From positions 186,001 through 250,000 of the forward strand of contig CBDDKM010000001.1 in assembly GCA_965230225.1 (NCBI GenBank): a DNA stretch of 64,000 nucleotides, read 5' to 3'. A program made the translations under genes and the position numbers. Below the pieces are notes generated by a model. It made no database searches. It was not told the DNA's origin and saw nothing but the letters and a program-made list of their open reading frames with translations. The stretch's first letter is position 1. Every line of letters begins with the position of its first letter. Below are positions 1-8,308 of the stretch, one piece after another. Origin of the DNA: CALSMU01 sp965230225. Its GTDB lineage: Bacteria; Bacteroidota; Bacteroidia; Flavobacteriales_D; Parvicellaceae.

Positions 1-2
1 AT

Positions 3-632
3 GACCACGGACACGATCATGGGCACGATCACGGACATCATCATGAGAAACTGGATTATGACGAAATTCTTAAAGGAATTGACCCTAAAACAAGGGAAGT
101 AACATCTGTATTGGTAACCTATAAATCAACAAGAGGAAGGTTTACTATACCAGGAATAGCAAATAATACTGAAGGAATGATGGCTGCAGAACCCGCAATA
201 GAAATTCTACAGTTAACTCAGTTATTGGAGCCTGCTATTGGTGTGATGGGAATGATGGCCATATTTATTATGGTGATAGCCGCTGTGAGTATGTTTATTT
301 CGATGTTCAATTCCTTAAAGGATCGACAATACGAAATAGCTTTGCTTAGGGTAATGGGAGCTTCCTCTGGAAAAGTCTTTGGAATAGTGTTGTTAGAAGG
401 GGTATTACTTTCTATACTGGGCTATGTGTTTGGAATACTTATTAGTCATCTGGGTATGGAGTTATTCTCAGGGTATTTGTCAGAAAGGTATCATTATGAC
501 TTTACCGGTTGGATGTGGATCAATGAAGAGTGGTGGATTTTGGCAGGAGCAATTGTTCTTGGCATGGTGTCTGCTTTATACCCTGCATTCAGAGCATATA
601 AAACGGATATCTCTGAAACTTTGTCAAAATAG
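3..632 (+). CDS. ABC transporter permease, FtsX/MacB type, C-terminal part (5' truncated by window)
   Basis: The reading frame is open from the first bases, so only the last ~209 residues are present. The visible start is a run alternating Asp, Gly and His (about residues 1-15 of the fragment), a likely metal-binding segment in a periplasmic loop. Three hydrophobic stretches follow, with the FtsX-family motif around 'LKDRQYEIALLRVMGAS' and a C-terminal 'SALYPAFRAYKTDISETL'. Such permeases work with an ATPase and export or move substrates out of the inner membrane rather than importing solutes. The next gene starts 15 bases downstream and is DUF3299-like. From memory, a Zur-regulated Pseudomonas operon (PA4063-PA4066) has this same combination, so a zinc-related role is inferred but not shown. 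Confidence 0.85.
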   Translation, partial: DHGHDHGHDHGHHHEKLDYDEILKGIDPKTREVTSVLVTYKSTRGRFTIPGIANNTEGMMAAEPAIEILQLTQLLEPAIGVMGMMAIFIMVIAAVSMFISMFNSLKDRQYEIALLRVMGASSGKVFGIVLLEGVLLSILGYVFGILISHLGMELFSGYLSERYHYDFTGWMWINEEWWILAGAIVLGMVSALYPAFRAYKTDISETLSK

Positions 633-635
633 GTT

Positions 636-643
636 TAAATTTG
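636..643 (+). promoter_or_regulatory. candidate -7 promoter core (TAAATTTG) just before an ATG
   Basis: TAAATTTG followed by C matches the Bacteroidota -7 consensus TAnnTTTG. It ends 4 bases before the ATG at 648, so a transcript started here would have almost no leader. A TTTG at 620-623 is too close (12 bases) to be a normal -33 element. The match may be chance. Confidence 0.3.
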
Positions 644-647
644 CAGT

Positions 648-1085
648 ATGAAGAAGTTGATAATTATATGTGGCTTGTTTTTGGGGATGATGCCCTTAGT
701 AAAGGCTCAAACCATTATTACATGGGAAGTGTGTAAAGATGTTACCTTCACTGAAGAGTGGTCGGAGGAATTTCAAGCTTATTATCAAGTGCCTAATTTT
801 GGAAAAAAGATTTCTGCATTAGATGGTAAAGAGGTTCAAATCAGAGGTTATGTAATACCAGTTGATATTGTTCAGGATTACTATGTTTTGTCTGCAAATC
901 CTTATAGCTCATGCTTCTTTTGTGGGCAGGCAGGTCCAGAATCGGTAATGGAAATACAATTGAAGAAACAATATTCCGGATTGAGAATGGATCAGATTTT
1001 AACCTTTAAAGGTAAGTTGAGGTTGAATGCAGATGACATCTATCAGCTCAATTACATTTTGGAAGATGCTGAAGTGGTAGAGTAA
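648..1085 (+). CDS. small exported protein, DUF3299-like
   Basis: This 145-residue protein has a clear signal peptide (residues 1-20, ending in KAQ). The mature part has the pattern 'LDGKEVQIRGYVIPVD' and a 'SCFFCGQAGPESVMEI' segment. These resemble the DUF3299 family and its relatives, which are secreted single-domain proteins of unknown function. The CxxC at about residues 88-91 could bind metal or form a disulphide. The gene lies 15 bases after the His-rich FtsX-type permease, the same neighbour pair seen in zinc-responsive operons elsewhere. The family match rests on motif recognition alone. Confidence 0.7.
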   Translation: MKKLIIICGLFLGMMPLVKAQTIITWEVCKDVTFTEEWSEEFQAYYQVPNFGKKISALDGKEVQIRGYVIPVDIVQDYYVLSANPYSSCFFCGQAGPESVMEIQLKKQYSGLRMDQILTFKGKLRLNADDIYQLNYILEDAEVVE

Positions 1086-1087
1086 TT

Positions 1088-2332
1088 TTACTTGAGCAAT
1101 CGAATTACATCAGTCATAACTTTGTTGCTAGCTCCACTATTGGAAACTATAAATTCTTTAGCCTTTTTCTGATGTTTTTTTAGGTCTTCAGGTGCGCTAA
1201 TAACCCTGTTTAAGGTTGAGGTGAACTCCTCTTTGTTGGCAATTTCAATGCCTCCGCCAAAATCGATCAATTGTTGAGCTTCGGGGTATTTAGAGTGGTT
1301 GTTTCCAAATAAAATTAGGTTATCGAATATTGCAGCCTCTAAGGTGTTGTGAAGAGCATTGTTAAATCCTCCTCCTATCAGGGCAATATCACCATATTGA
1401 TATAGGTTAGATAACATGCCGATATTGTCAATAATGACAATTCTACTTTGATTTAAATTATTGTTGTTAAGCCTGGAATATCGAATTGTATTAGGGATTC
1501 TGGCTTCTATTTGAGTAAGATGTCTTTCTGATATATCGTGTGGAGCAATGATGATTTTCAATAGGTTATCGGGTTGCTCTAAATAGTGTGAGAGTAGGTT
1601 CTCTTCTTCCGGCCACGAGCTCCCAAGAATTAGGGTTAAATCACTCTGTTTGAATTGAGCAATTAGTTCAATTGGTTGGCTGTTCTCAGAGTTAGTTATT
1701 ACCTGGTCAAATCGAGTATCGCCACCAACCTTAGCGTTAGTAAAATCATATTCAGATAGTAAATCTACGCTTGATTGATTCAGGGTTTGGATAATGTCTA
1801 TTTTCTTCATGATTGACCTTTGCCAATCACTACTTTTTTTGAAGTAAAATTGTTCCTTTCTAAAGTTACAGGAAAAGTACAGGGTAGGAATATTTCTTTT
1901 TTGAAGTTCTGAAAGGAAATTGAACCAGAAGTCATACTTAACAAAAATGGCAATTTTAGGTTTTAAAATGTCCAGAAAAATCCTTGCATTTTTTTTAGTG
2001 TCTACCGGTAGGTAAGTAATGCCATCAATCTGATCATTTTCGTTGATGTATTCATACCCTGATGGGCTAAAAAAGCTAACAATGATCCTATGGCTTTTGG
2101 TTTCCGGGTTAGATTTTAAATCAGAAATTAGAGGTTTTGCCTGTATGTACTCTCCTAGCGAGGCGGCGTGAATCCAAATAATCTCCTCATTTTTACTAGC
2201 GAGATTATCAAGTTTCTGTTGCCAATTTTTTCTTCCCTCTACCCACTTAATGGCTTTATTATTGCCAAACATTCCGGCTGTAAGTACTGCTAAAGAATAA
2301 GATCTAATGCCTATGTTGTAGAGGAGTTTCAA
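1088..2332 (-). CDS. waaA: 3-deoxy-D-manno-octulosonic acid (KDO) transferase
   Basis: This is a GT30-family transferase that adds KDO from CMP-KDO to the lipid A precursor at the inner membrane, a core step of LPS synthesis. I chose the TTG at 2332 (about 414 aa, beginning MKLLYNIGIRSY), which gives the usual family N-terminus and length and starts one base after the upstream gene's stop. An ATG at 2380 would add 16 residues overlapping that gene. Visible family motifs are 'WIHAASLGEYIQAKPLI' (about residues 55-70, with the Glu expected to be catalytic), 'PVDTKKNARIFLDILKPKIAIFVKYDFWFNFL' split over about residues 112-145, and the C-terminal nucleotide-binding 'LIGGGFNNALHNTLEAAIF'. It is cotranscribed with the outer-membrane protein upstream. 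Confidence 0.9.
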   Translation of the reverse strand: MKLLYNIGIRSYSLAVLTAGMFGNNKAIKWVEGRKNWQQKLDNLASKNEEIIWIHAASLGEYIQAKPLISDLKSNPETKSHRIIVSFFSPSGYEYINENDQIDGITYLPVDTKKNARIFLDILKPKIAIFVKYDFWFNFLSELQKRNIPTLYFSCNFRKEQFYFKKSSDWQRSIMKKIDIIQTLNQSSVDLLSEYDFTNAKVGGDTRFDQVITNSENSQPIELIAQFKQSDLTLILGSSWPEEENLLSHYLEQPDNLLKIIIAPHDISERHLTQIEARIPNTIRYSRLNNNNLNQSRIVIIDNIGMLSNLYQYGDIALIGGGFNNALHNTLEAAIFDNLILFGNNHSKYPEAQQLIDFGGGIEIANKEEFTSTLNRVISAPEDLKKHQKKAKEFIVSNSGASNKVMTDVIRLLK

Positions 2333-2333
2333 G

Positions 2334-3077
2334 CTAGTTGATGTAAAATTCGTTTGGTGCTCTTCTGTATACCGGAACAATCCATCCTACTCTAATTCCG
2401 TACATTAGTTCAAATCTGTAGCTTCGGTATGGTCCCATTAAATCTATCTGGTAATCTCTCATCCCCTGGGTAAAACCTTGGTAAAATTCAAATCCAATAT
2501 TAAAGTTGGTCAGGTGGTTGTTACTTAAGTGTTGGTATCCGATATACTGTCTAAGAGTCATACCCAAAGTAAGGCGATCGTAGAATGGAAGTTTGTCGAT
2601 CTGTAAAGCAGGAACCAGATTGTCTTTTACATCAATTCTAATTTTATGGCGCATCATTCCAATTCCAAATTTGGCCACAATACCGGAGTTTGGGTTAGGG
2701 CCAATAACGGGGAACAACTTTCCTATGTTGGCAGTTGCTGTCCACCCCCTTTCAAAAACCAATACGTTGGCATAATTGCCATATTGATCAAGGATATAAT
2801 TGTCTGATGTAATCAGGTTGTCAAGAATCATAGTGTCTCTGACATCTTTCCCGAAAAAGAAAGTTCCGTTTAGCTCAAACAGCCAATTATTGGCCGATTT
2901 AATTCCTCCACTAAATCCAATGTTACTATTAGCTCCGTAGCTATTAGCCAGGTCTGCTCCAGGTAATTGGTAGGCGTAGCTTAAGTTGAAAAGTGGGGTA
3001 AATATGGAAGTGTCCCTGATGTTTTGGGCAAGCGTCCAAATCGGTAAAAAAACAAGAATAAGTAGCTTTATTTTCAT
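2334..3077 (-). CDS. conserved Bacteroidota outer-membrane protein, predicted beta-barrel
   Basis: The protein has 247 aa with a signal peptide (residues 1-17, ending in LAQ). The rest is rich in alternating aromatic and polar strands ('SYAYQLPGADLANSYG', 'MRHKIRIDVKDNL', 'FELMYGIRVGWIVPVYRR') and is consistent with a small outer-membrane barrel. I recognise the type as one commonly beside waaA in Flavobacteria, but no function is known to me. It is transcribed first in a two-gene unit and its stop is separated from the waaA TTG by one base, suggesting translational coupling. A role in envelope biogenesis is inferred only from this neighbour. Confidence 0.65.
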   Translation of the reverse strand: MKIKLLILVFLPIWTLAQNIRDTSIFTPLFNLSYAYQLPGADLANSYGANSNIGFSGGIKSANNWLFELNGTFFFGKDVRDTMILDNLITSDNYILDQYGNYANVLVFERGWTATANIGKLFPVIGPNPNSGIVAKFGIGMMRHKIRIDVKDNLVPALQIDKLPFYDRLTLGMTLRQYIGYQHLSNNHLTNFNIGFEFYQGFTQGMRDYQIDLMGPYRSYRFELMYGIRVGWIVPVYRRAPNEFYIN

Positions 3078-3213
3078 ATTGCGAAGATAAATTAAAACTG
3101 AAATACACGAGAATAAACTACTTACTTATCATAAAATTGCTTAAAGTAGAATAAAATAGCAATAAAAACAGCCCAGATATGTTATATTCGCATCCATTAT
3201 AATTGATCAGAAG

Positions 3214-4350
3214 ATGAAGAAAATAAATATGGTTGATTTGGTGGGGCAATACCACAAAATTAAACCAGAAGTAGATAAGGCAGTTGAAGGGGTGATGGAA
3301 AGTGCTGCATTTATTAAGGGGCCTGAGGTTAAAGCATTTCAGCAAGAATTGCAAGAGTATTTAGGAGTAAAACATGTTATCCCATGCGGAAATGGTACTG
3401 ATGCTCTTCAGATTGCTTTGATGGCTTTGGGACTTGAGCCTGGTGATGAGGTGATAACTTCTGATTTTACATTTGCTGCAACTGTAGAAGTGATAGGGTT
3501 ATTAAGACTGAAACCGGTTTTGGTGGATGTAAACCCAAATACTTTTGATATAGATGTTGAAGCGATTAAGGCAGCAATAACTCCAAAAACAAAGGCAATT
3601 ATTCCAGTTCATTTATTTGGGCAATGTGCTAATATGGAGCCAATTCTGACTTTGGCAAAAGAACATGGTATTGCAGTTGTAGAGGATACGGCTCAGGCCA
3701 TTGGGGCGGAGTATACGTTTTCCAATGGAGATGTGAAAAAGGCTGGAACCATGGGAGAAATTGGAACCACTTCATTTTTTCCATCAAAAAACCTTGGATG
3801 CTTTGGAGATGGAGGAGCTATTTTTACGAATGATTCTGAGCTGGCAAACCGATTAGAAGCGATTGTTAATCATGGAATGTGGGTAAGATACTACCATGAT
3901 GAGATAGGAGTTAACTCAAGATTAGACTCCATTCAGGCAGCTGTTCTTAGAGTGAAGCTTAGACGTTTGGATGAGTACAATGCTGCTAGAAGAAGTGCAG
4001 CAGAGTTTTATTCTAATGCTTTTGCTGATGTGGCCGAATTAGAAACACCGGCTATTGCTAAAAACTCTACCCACGTTTTTCATCAGTATACCCTTAAAAC
4101 AACAGGAGTTGATCGTAAAGAATTACAAGCCTATCTTAATGAAAGAGGTATTCCTATGATGATTTATTACCCTGTTCCGTTGCACAATCAGAAAGCATAT
4201 AAAGTAGAAGGGGTGAAAGATGAATCATTCCCAATAACTAACCAGCTATGTGAGTCGGTAATTTCTTTACCCATGCACACAGAGTTGGACGAAGAACAAT
4301 TGAATTACATAACCAATGCAGTAAAAACATTTATTGCTGAAAATAAATAA
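3214..4350 (+). CDS. wbpE: DegT/DnrJ/EryC1/StrS-family sugar aminotransferase, WbpE/WlbC type
   Basis: This 378-aa PLP-dependent aminotransferase is predicted to convert UDP-3-keto-GlcNAcA to the 3-amino sugar using glutamate. The fold motifs are intact: 'GNGTDALQIAL' (59-69) for phosphate binding, 'VVEDTAQAIGA' (155-165, with the Asp that pairs with the PLP ring nitrogen) and 'TSFFPSKNLGCFGDGG', in which Lys192 should carry PLP. The gene opens an operon whose later members are the acetyltransferase, oxidase and 6-dehydrogenase of the same pathway, which is why WbpE type is preferred over other DegT amino-sugar enzymes. It starts 136 bases from the divergent gene, and ugd begins 12 bases after it. 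Confidence 0.8.
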   Translation: MKKINMVDLVGQYHKIKPEVDKAVEGVMESAAFIKGPEVKAFQQELQEYLGVKHVIPCGNGTDALQIALMALGLEPGDEVITSDFTFAATVEVIGLLRLKPVLVDVNPNTFDIDVEAIKAAITPKTKAIIPVHLFGQCANMEPILTLAKEHGIAVVEDTAQAIGAEYTFSNGDVKKAGTMGEIGTTSFFPSKNLGCFGDGGAIFTNDSELANRLEAIVNHGMWVRYYHDEIGVNSRLDSIQAAVLRVKLRRLDEYNAARRSAAEFYSNAFADVAELETPAIAKNSTHVFHQYTLKTTGVDRKELQAYLNERGIPMMIYYPVPLHNQKAYKVEGVKDESFPITNQLCESVISLPMHTELDEEQLNYITNAVKTFIAENK

Positions 4351-4362
4351 ACACCAGACAAT

Positions 4363-5685
4363 ATGAAAATTGCAGTAGTAGGAACCGGATACGTGGGGTT
4401 GGTAACAGGAACTTGTTTCGCAGAAACAGGTAACGACGTTATTTGTGTGGATATCGATGAGAAAAAGGTTCAACAAATGCAAGATGGTGTAGTACCCATT
4501 TATGAACCCCATTTGGATGTGATTTTTGAAAGAAACATCAAAGATGGAAGATTAAAGTTTACTACTAGTCTTGAAGAAGCTGTCGAAGATGCAAAAATCA
4601 TATTCCTTGCTTTGCCTACCCCTCCCGGTGAAGATGGATCAGCTGACTTATCGTACATTTTGGCGGTAGCAGATGAGCTTGGAAAAATGATAAAAGATTA
4701 TAAGATTATCATCGACAAAAGTACAGTTCCGGTAGGAACCGCTGAAAAAGTAAGTGCAGCTGTAGCAGAAAATGCCAGTGTAGATTTCGATGTGGTATCT
4801 AACCCAGAGTTTTTAAGAGAAGGGTTTGCTGTAGATGATTTCTTGAAACCGGATAGAGTGGTTATTGGAACCAGATCAGCAAGAGCTAAAAAAGTATTGG
4901 AAGAACTATATGCTCCTTTCGTGAGACAAGGTAATCCAGTAATTTTTATGGATGAAAAATCTGCTGAGTTAACCAAGTACGCTGCAAATGCATTCCTGGC
5001 TACTAAGATTACTTTCATGAACGAAATCGCCAATTATTGCGAATTGATTGGTGCGGATGTGGATATGGTAAGAATGGGAATTGGAACAGATACTAGAATT
5101 GGTAAAAGGTTCTTGTTTCCGGGGATTGGATATGGAGGAAGTTGCTTCCCTAAAGATGTACAGGCATTGGTGAAGTCGGGTAAAGAAGCTGGGTATGACT
5201 TTAGCATTATCAATTCGGTAATGGATGTAAATCACAAACAGAAATTTACATTGGCTGATAAGGTGAAAGAGTACTTTGGAGAAGACTTATCTGGTAAAAA
5301 ACTAGCTCTTTGGGGATTGGCATTTAAGCCAGATACAGATGATATTAGAGAGGCTCCGGCACTTTATTTAATAGATGAATTAACCAAAGCAGGTGCTTCT
5401 ATTACAGCGTTTGATCCAGAAGCTATGGGTAATGTAAAGAACCTGATTGGAGATAAGATAACTTATACAGAAAACCGTTATGAAGCTTGTGAAGGGGCTG
5501 ATGCTCTTCTAATAGCAACTGAATGGTCTGTATTTAGAACGCCAAACTTTGAGAAGTTGGCAGAGCAGCTGAATAACAAAGTGATTTTTGACGGTAGAAA
5601 CCTTTATGAGCTGGATGCTATGCGCAAATTGGATTTCTACTATAACAGTGTTGGAAGAGACTTGATTGATCCTTCGGCAGAATAA
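4363..5685 (+). CDS. ugd: UDP-glucose 6-dehydrogenase
   Basis: This 440-aa enzyme oxidises UDP-glucose twice with NAD+ to give UDP-glucuronate. The N-terminal Rossmann motif GTGYVGLVTG is at residues 7-16. The 'NPEFLREGFAVDDFLKPDRVVIG' block lies around 147-169, and the catalytic cysteine is Cys261 in 'GYGGSCFPKD'. The C-terminal UDP-binding domain contains 'LWGLAFKPDTDDIREAP'. The product is the substrate of the next gene, a UDP-glucuronate decarboxylase, so the two form a natural pair. A second, different nucleotide-sugar dehydrogenase occurs later in the operon and should not be confused with this one. Confidence 0.93.
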   Translation: MKIAVVGTGYVGLVTGTCFAETGNDVICVDIDEKKVQQMQDGVVPIYEPHLDVIFERNIKDGRLKFTTSLEEAVEDAKIIFLALPTPPGEDGSADLSYILAVADELGKMIKDYKIIIDKSTVPVGTAEKVSAAVAENASVDFDVVSNPEFLREGFAVDDFLKPDRVVIGTRSARAKKVLEELYAPFVRQGNPVIFMDEKSAELTKYAANAFLATKITFMNEIANYCELIGADVDMVRMGIGTDTRIGKRFLFPGIGYGGSCFPKDVQALVKSGKEAGYDFSIINSVMDVNHKQKFTLADKVKEYFGEDLSGKKLALWGLAFKPDTDDIREAPALYLIDELTKAGASITAFDPEAMGNVKNLIGDKITYTENRYEACEGADALLIATEWSVFRTPNFEKLAEQLNNKVIFDGRNLYELDAMRKLDFYYNSVGRDLIDPSAE

Positions 5686-5692
5686 TATTGAT

Positions 5693-6682
5693 ATGAAAAA
5701 AAGAGTATTAATAACAGGAGCTGCTGGTTTTTTAGGATCCCATCTATGTGACTTTTTCTTTAATAAAGGTTTTCATGTTATCGGGATGGATAACCTGATA
5801 ACAGGAAGATTGGAAAATATTGAGCACTTGTTCAAAGAGAAGCACTTCGAGTTTTACAACCACGATGTTTCAACCTTTGTTCATGTTCCGGGAGATTTAG
5901 ATTATATTCTTCATTTTGCATCTCCTGCAAGCCCTATTGATTATTTGAAAATCCCGATCCAAACTTTGAAAGTAGGATCATTAGGAACTCATAATTTACT
6001 TGGTCTTGCAAAAGCCAAAAATGCTAGAATTTTGGTGGCATCAACTTCAGAGGTATACGGAGATCCATTAGTTCATCCACAAGCGGAGGATTATTGGGGG
6101 CATGTAAACCCAATTGGGCCTCGAGGGGTGTACGATGAAGCAAAGCGATTTCAAGAAGCCATGACAATGGCTTATCATAGATATCATGGAGTGGAAACAA
6201 GAATCGTAAGGATATTTAATACTTATGGTCCTAGAATGAGACTCAATGATGGTAGGGTGTTACCGGCATTCATTGGCCAGGCTCTAAGAGGAGAAGATTT
6301 AACGGTGTTTGGAGATGGAAAGCAAACGAGATCATTTTGCTATGTAGAAGACCTTATTGAAGGAATATACAGGTTGTTAATGTCGGGTTATTCATCACCT
6401 GTAAATGTTGGTAATCCTGACGAAATATCAATTGGCGAATTTGCGGAGGAGATCATTAAGTTAACTAATAGTGATCAAAAAGTGATTTACAAACCACTTC
6501 CACAAGATGACCCTATGCAGCGTCAGCCAAATATCACACTAGCAAAAGAGATTTTAGATTGGGAGCCACAAGTACCTAGAAGCGAGGGGTTGAAAATTAC
6601 CTATGAGTATTTCAAATCTCTTTCTGAAGAGGAGCTTTACAAAAAAGATCATAATAATTTTGATGATTATATTCGCAAGTAA
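5693..6682 (+). CDS. UDP-glucuronate decarboxylase (UDP-xylose synthase), extended SDR
   Basis: The enzyme has 329 aa from the ATG at 5693. A TTG 27 bases upstream is less likely because it would overlap ugd and precede the normal MKKRVLITGAAG start. It converts UDP-glucuronate to UDP-xylose with loss of CO2. The NAD-binding GAAGFLGSH is at 9-17, the SDR catalytic pair is Tyr147/Lys151 in 'GVYDEAKRF', and 'TSEVYGDP' (118-125) has the Glu typical of decarboxylases in this group. Its stop overlaps the next start as TAATG. Cytosolic; the substrate comes from the preceding gene. Confidence 0.9.
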   Translation: MKKRVLITGAAGFLGSHLCDFFFNKGFHVIGMDNLITGRLENIEHLFKEKHFEFYNHDVSTFVHVPGDLDYILHFASPASPIDYLKIPIQTLKVGSLGTHNLLGLAKAKNARILVASTSEVYGDPLVHPQAEDYWGHVNPIGPRGVYDEAKRFQEAMTMAYHRYHGVETRIVRIFNTYGPRMRLNDGRVLPAFIGQALRGEDLTVFGDGKQTRSFCYVEDLIEGIYRLLMSGYSSPVNVGNPDEISIGEFAEEIIKLTNSDQKVIYKPLPQDDPMQRQPNITLAKEILDWEPQVPRSEGLKITYEYFKSLSEEELYKKDHNNFDDYIRK

Positions 6683-7257
6683 TGGGAGAAGGCTACTTTG
6701 CACATGAAACAGCAGTTGTTGATGATGGCTGTGAAATAGGAGAAGGGACAAAAATCTGGCACTTTAGCCACATTATGCCCGATTGTAAATTAGGGGAAAA
6801 CTGTAACATTGGTCAAAATGTAGTGGTATCTCCAGGTGTCGTTTTGGGTAAAAATGTTAAGGTTCAAAACAATGTTTCCATCTATTCAGGAGTAACTTGC
6901 GAAGATGATGTTTTCCTGGGGCCATCAATGGTGTTTACCAATGTTGTAAACCCTAGAAGTGCTATTAATCGAAGAGGTCAGTATACTAAAACTGTAGTAA
7001 AGAAAGGTGTTTCAATTGGAGCAAACGCAACAATTGTTTGTGGGCACGACATTGGAGAGTATGCATTTATTGGAGCAGGAGCGGTGGTTACCAAAGCGAT
7101 TCCTCCTTATGCATTAGTGGTTGGTAACCCAGCTAAACAAATTGGCTGGATGAGTGAATATGGTCATCGCTTGGAGTTTGATGAAAAAGGAGAGGCTCAA
7201 TGTGAGGAAAGCGGAGATAAGTATGTATTAAATCAAGGAATAGTAACTAAACTATAA
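6682..7257 (+). CDS. wbpD: UDP-amino-sugar N-acetyltransferase, left-handed beta-helix, WbpD/WlbB type
   Basis: A 191-aa acetyl-CoA-dependent acetyltransferase built of hexapeptide repeats, visible as [ILV]G-x4 periodicity from 'GCEIGEGTKIWHFSHI' to 'GANATIVCGHDIGEYAFIGAGAVV'. The 'FTNVVNPRSAINRRGQY' insertion around residues 90-106 and the 'VVGNPAKQIGWMSEYG' C-terminus are typical of WbpD/WlbB, which acetylates the 3-amino group of UDP-2-acetamido-3-amino-glucuronate. The start overlaps the stop of the decarboxylase by one base, and the oxidase of the same pathway starts one base after its own stop, indicating tight coupling. Confidence 0.82.
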   Translation: MGEGYFAHETAVVDDGCEIGEGTKIWHFSHIMPDCKLGENCNIGQNVVVSPGVVLGKNVKVQNNVSIYSGVTCEDDVFLGPSMVFTNVVNPRSAINRRGQYTKTVVKKGVSIGANATIVCGHDIGEYAFIGAGAVVTKAIPPYALVVGNPAKQIGWMSEYGHRLEFDEKGEAQCEESGDKYVLNQGIVTKL

Positions 7258-7258
7258 T

Positions 7259-8308
7259 ATGGTATCCATTATAGAAGATAATAAAAAGGTAAAATTTGCA
7301 ATTGTAGGTTGTGGCCATATAGGTAAACGACATGCAGAGATGGTGGCTAGGAATGAGGAGTCTGAGTTAGTTGCATTATGCGATATCCGTAAGGAAAGTG
7401 AATTGGGAATAGATCACTTTGAAGCACCTTTTTTTGAGTCAGTAGAAGAACTATTGGCAAGTAATATTGAAGTAGATGTAATAAATATTTGTACTCCAAA
7501 TGGACTACATTCAGAACAGGCCATTTTAGCATTAGATGCAGGTAAGCATGTGGTTGTTGAGAAACCAATTGGACTTTCCAAAGCTAAATGCGAAGATGTG
7601 ATATTTAAAGCATTACGAAACCATAAACATGTTTTTGCAGTGATGCAAAATCGTTATTCACCTCCATCTGTTTGGCTAAAAGATATTGTTGAGAACAAGG
7701 TTCTTGGGGATATTTTTATGGTTCAGGTTAATTGCTACTGGAATCGAGATGACAGATACTATAAGAAAGGTGGTTGGAAAGGAACAAGTGACCTGGATGG
7801 GGGAACTTTGTTTACTCAATTTTCTCACTTTATCGATATTATGTATTGGTTATTTGGTGATATCAAAAACATCGAAGGGAAGTTTAAGGACTTTACTCAC
7901 CAAGATTCCACAACATTTGAGGATTCAGGATTCGTTTCATTTGACTTTGTTGATGGCGGAATGGGGTGCTTGAACTATTCTACAGCAGTTTGGAACTCCA
8001 ACCTGGAGAGTAGTCTTACCATAGTAGGAAGTAAAGGAAGCGTTAAAGTCGGTGGACAGTATATGAATGAAGTAGAGTACTGTAATGTTGAGAACTATGA
8101 TATGCCGGAATTAGCAGAATCTAATCCGCCAAATGATTATGGTCCATATAAAGGATCTGCAGCAAACCATGTTTACATAATTGAAAATGTTGTGGATACT
8201 TTAAAAGGAAGAACTACAGCTACTACCAATGCTCTGGAAGGGTTGAAGGTGGTAGAAATAATAGAACGAATTTACGAAGTAAGAGATAAAAATGGATATG
8301 TACGATAA
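7259..8308 (+). CDS. wbpB: Gfo/Idh/MocA-family oxidoreductase, WbpB/WlbA type
   Basis: A 349-aa NAD-dependent oxidoreductase predicted to oxidise C3 of UDP-GlcNAcA, giving the keto sugar used by the WbpE-type aminotransferase. The nucleotide-binding motif GCGHIGKRHAEM is near residues 18-29, the family's EKP signature is in 'HVVVEKPIGLSK' (about 98-109), and 'GGTLFTQFSHFIDIMYWLFG' lies near 180-200, with the His expected in the active site. Length and neighbours fit WlbA rather than a generic sugar oxidoreductase. Its 3' end overlaps the next gene by 17 bases (11 if that gene starts at 8298). Confidence 0.82.
   Translation: MVSIIEDNKKVKFAIVGCGHIGKRHAEMVARNEESELVALCDIRKESELGIDHFEAPFFESVEELLASNIEVDVINICTPNGLHSEQAILALDAGKHVVVEKPIGLSKAKCEDVIFKALRNHKHVFAVMQNRYSPPSVWLKDIVENKVLGDIFMVQVNCYWNRDDRYYKKGGWKGTSDLDGGTLFTQFSHFIDIMYWLFGDIKNIEGKFKDFTHQDSTTFEDSGFVSFDFVDGGMGCLNYSTAVWNSNLESSLTIVGSKGSVKVGGQYMNEVEYCNVENYDMPELAESNPPNDYGPYKGSAANHVYIIENVVDTLKGRTTATTNALEGLKVVEIIERIYEVRDKNGYVR

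Noticed and set aside
3181..3190. TATATTCG as promoter of the sugar-nucleotide operon
   Set aside because: It resembles the TTCG variant core and lies about 24 bases before the ATG, but no TTG at the proper spacing is present. Too uncertain to list as a feature.
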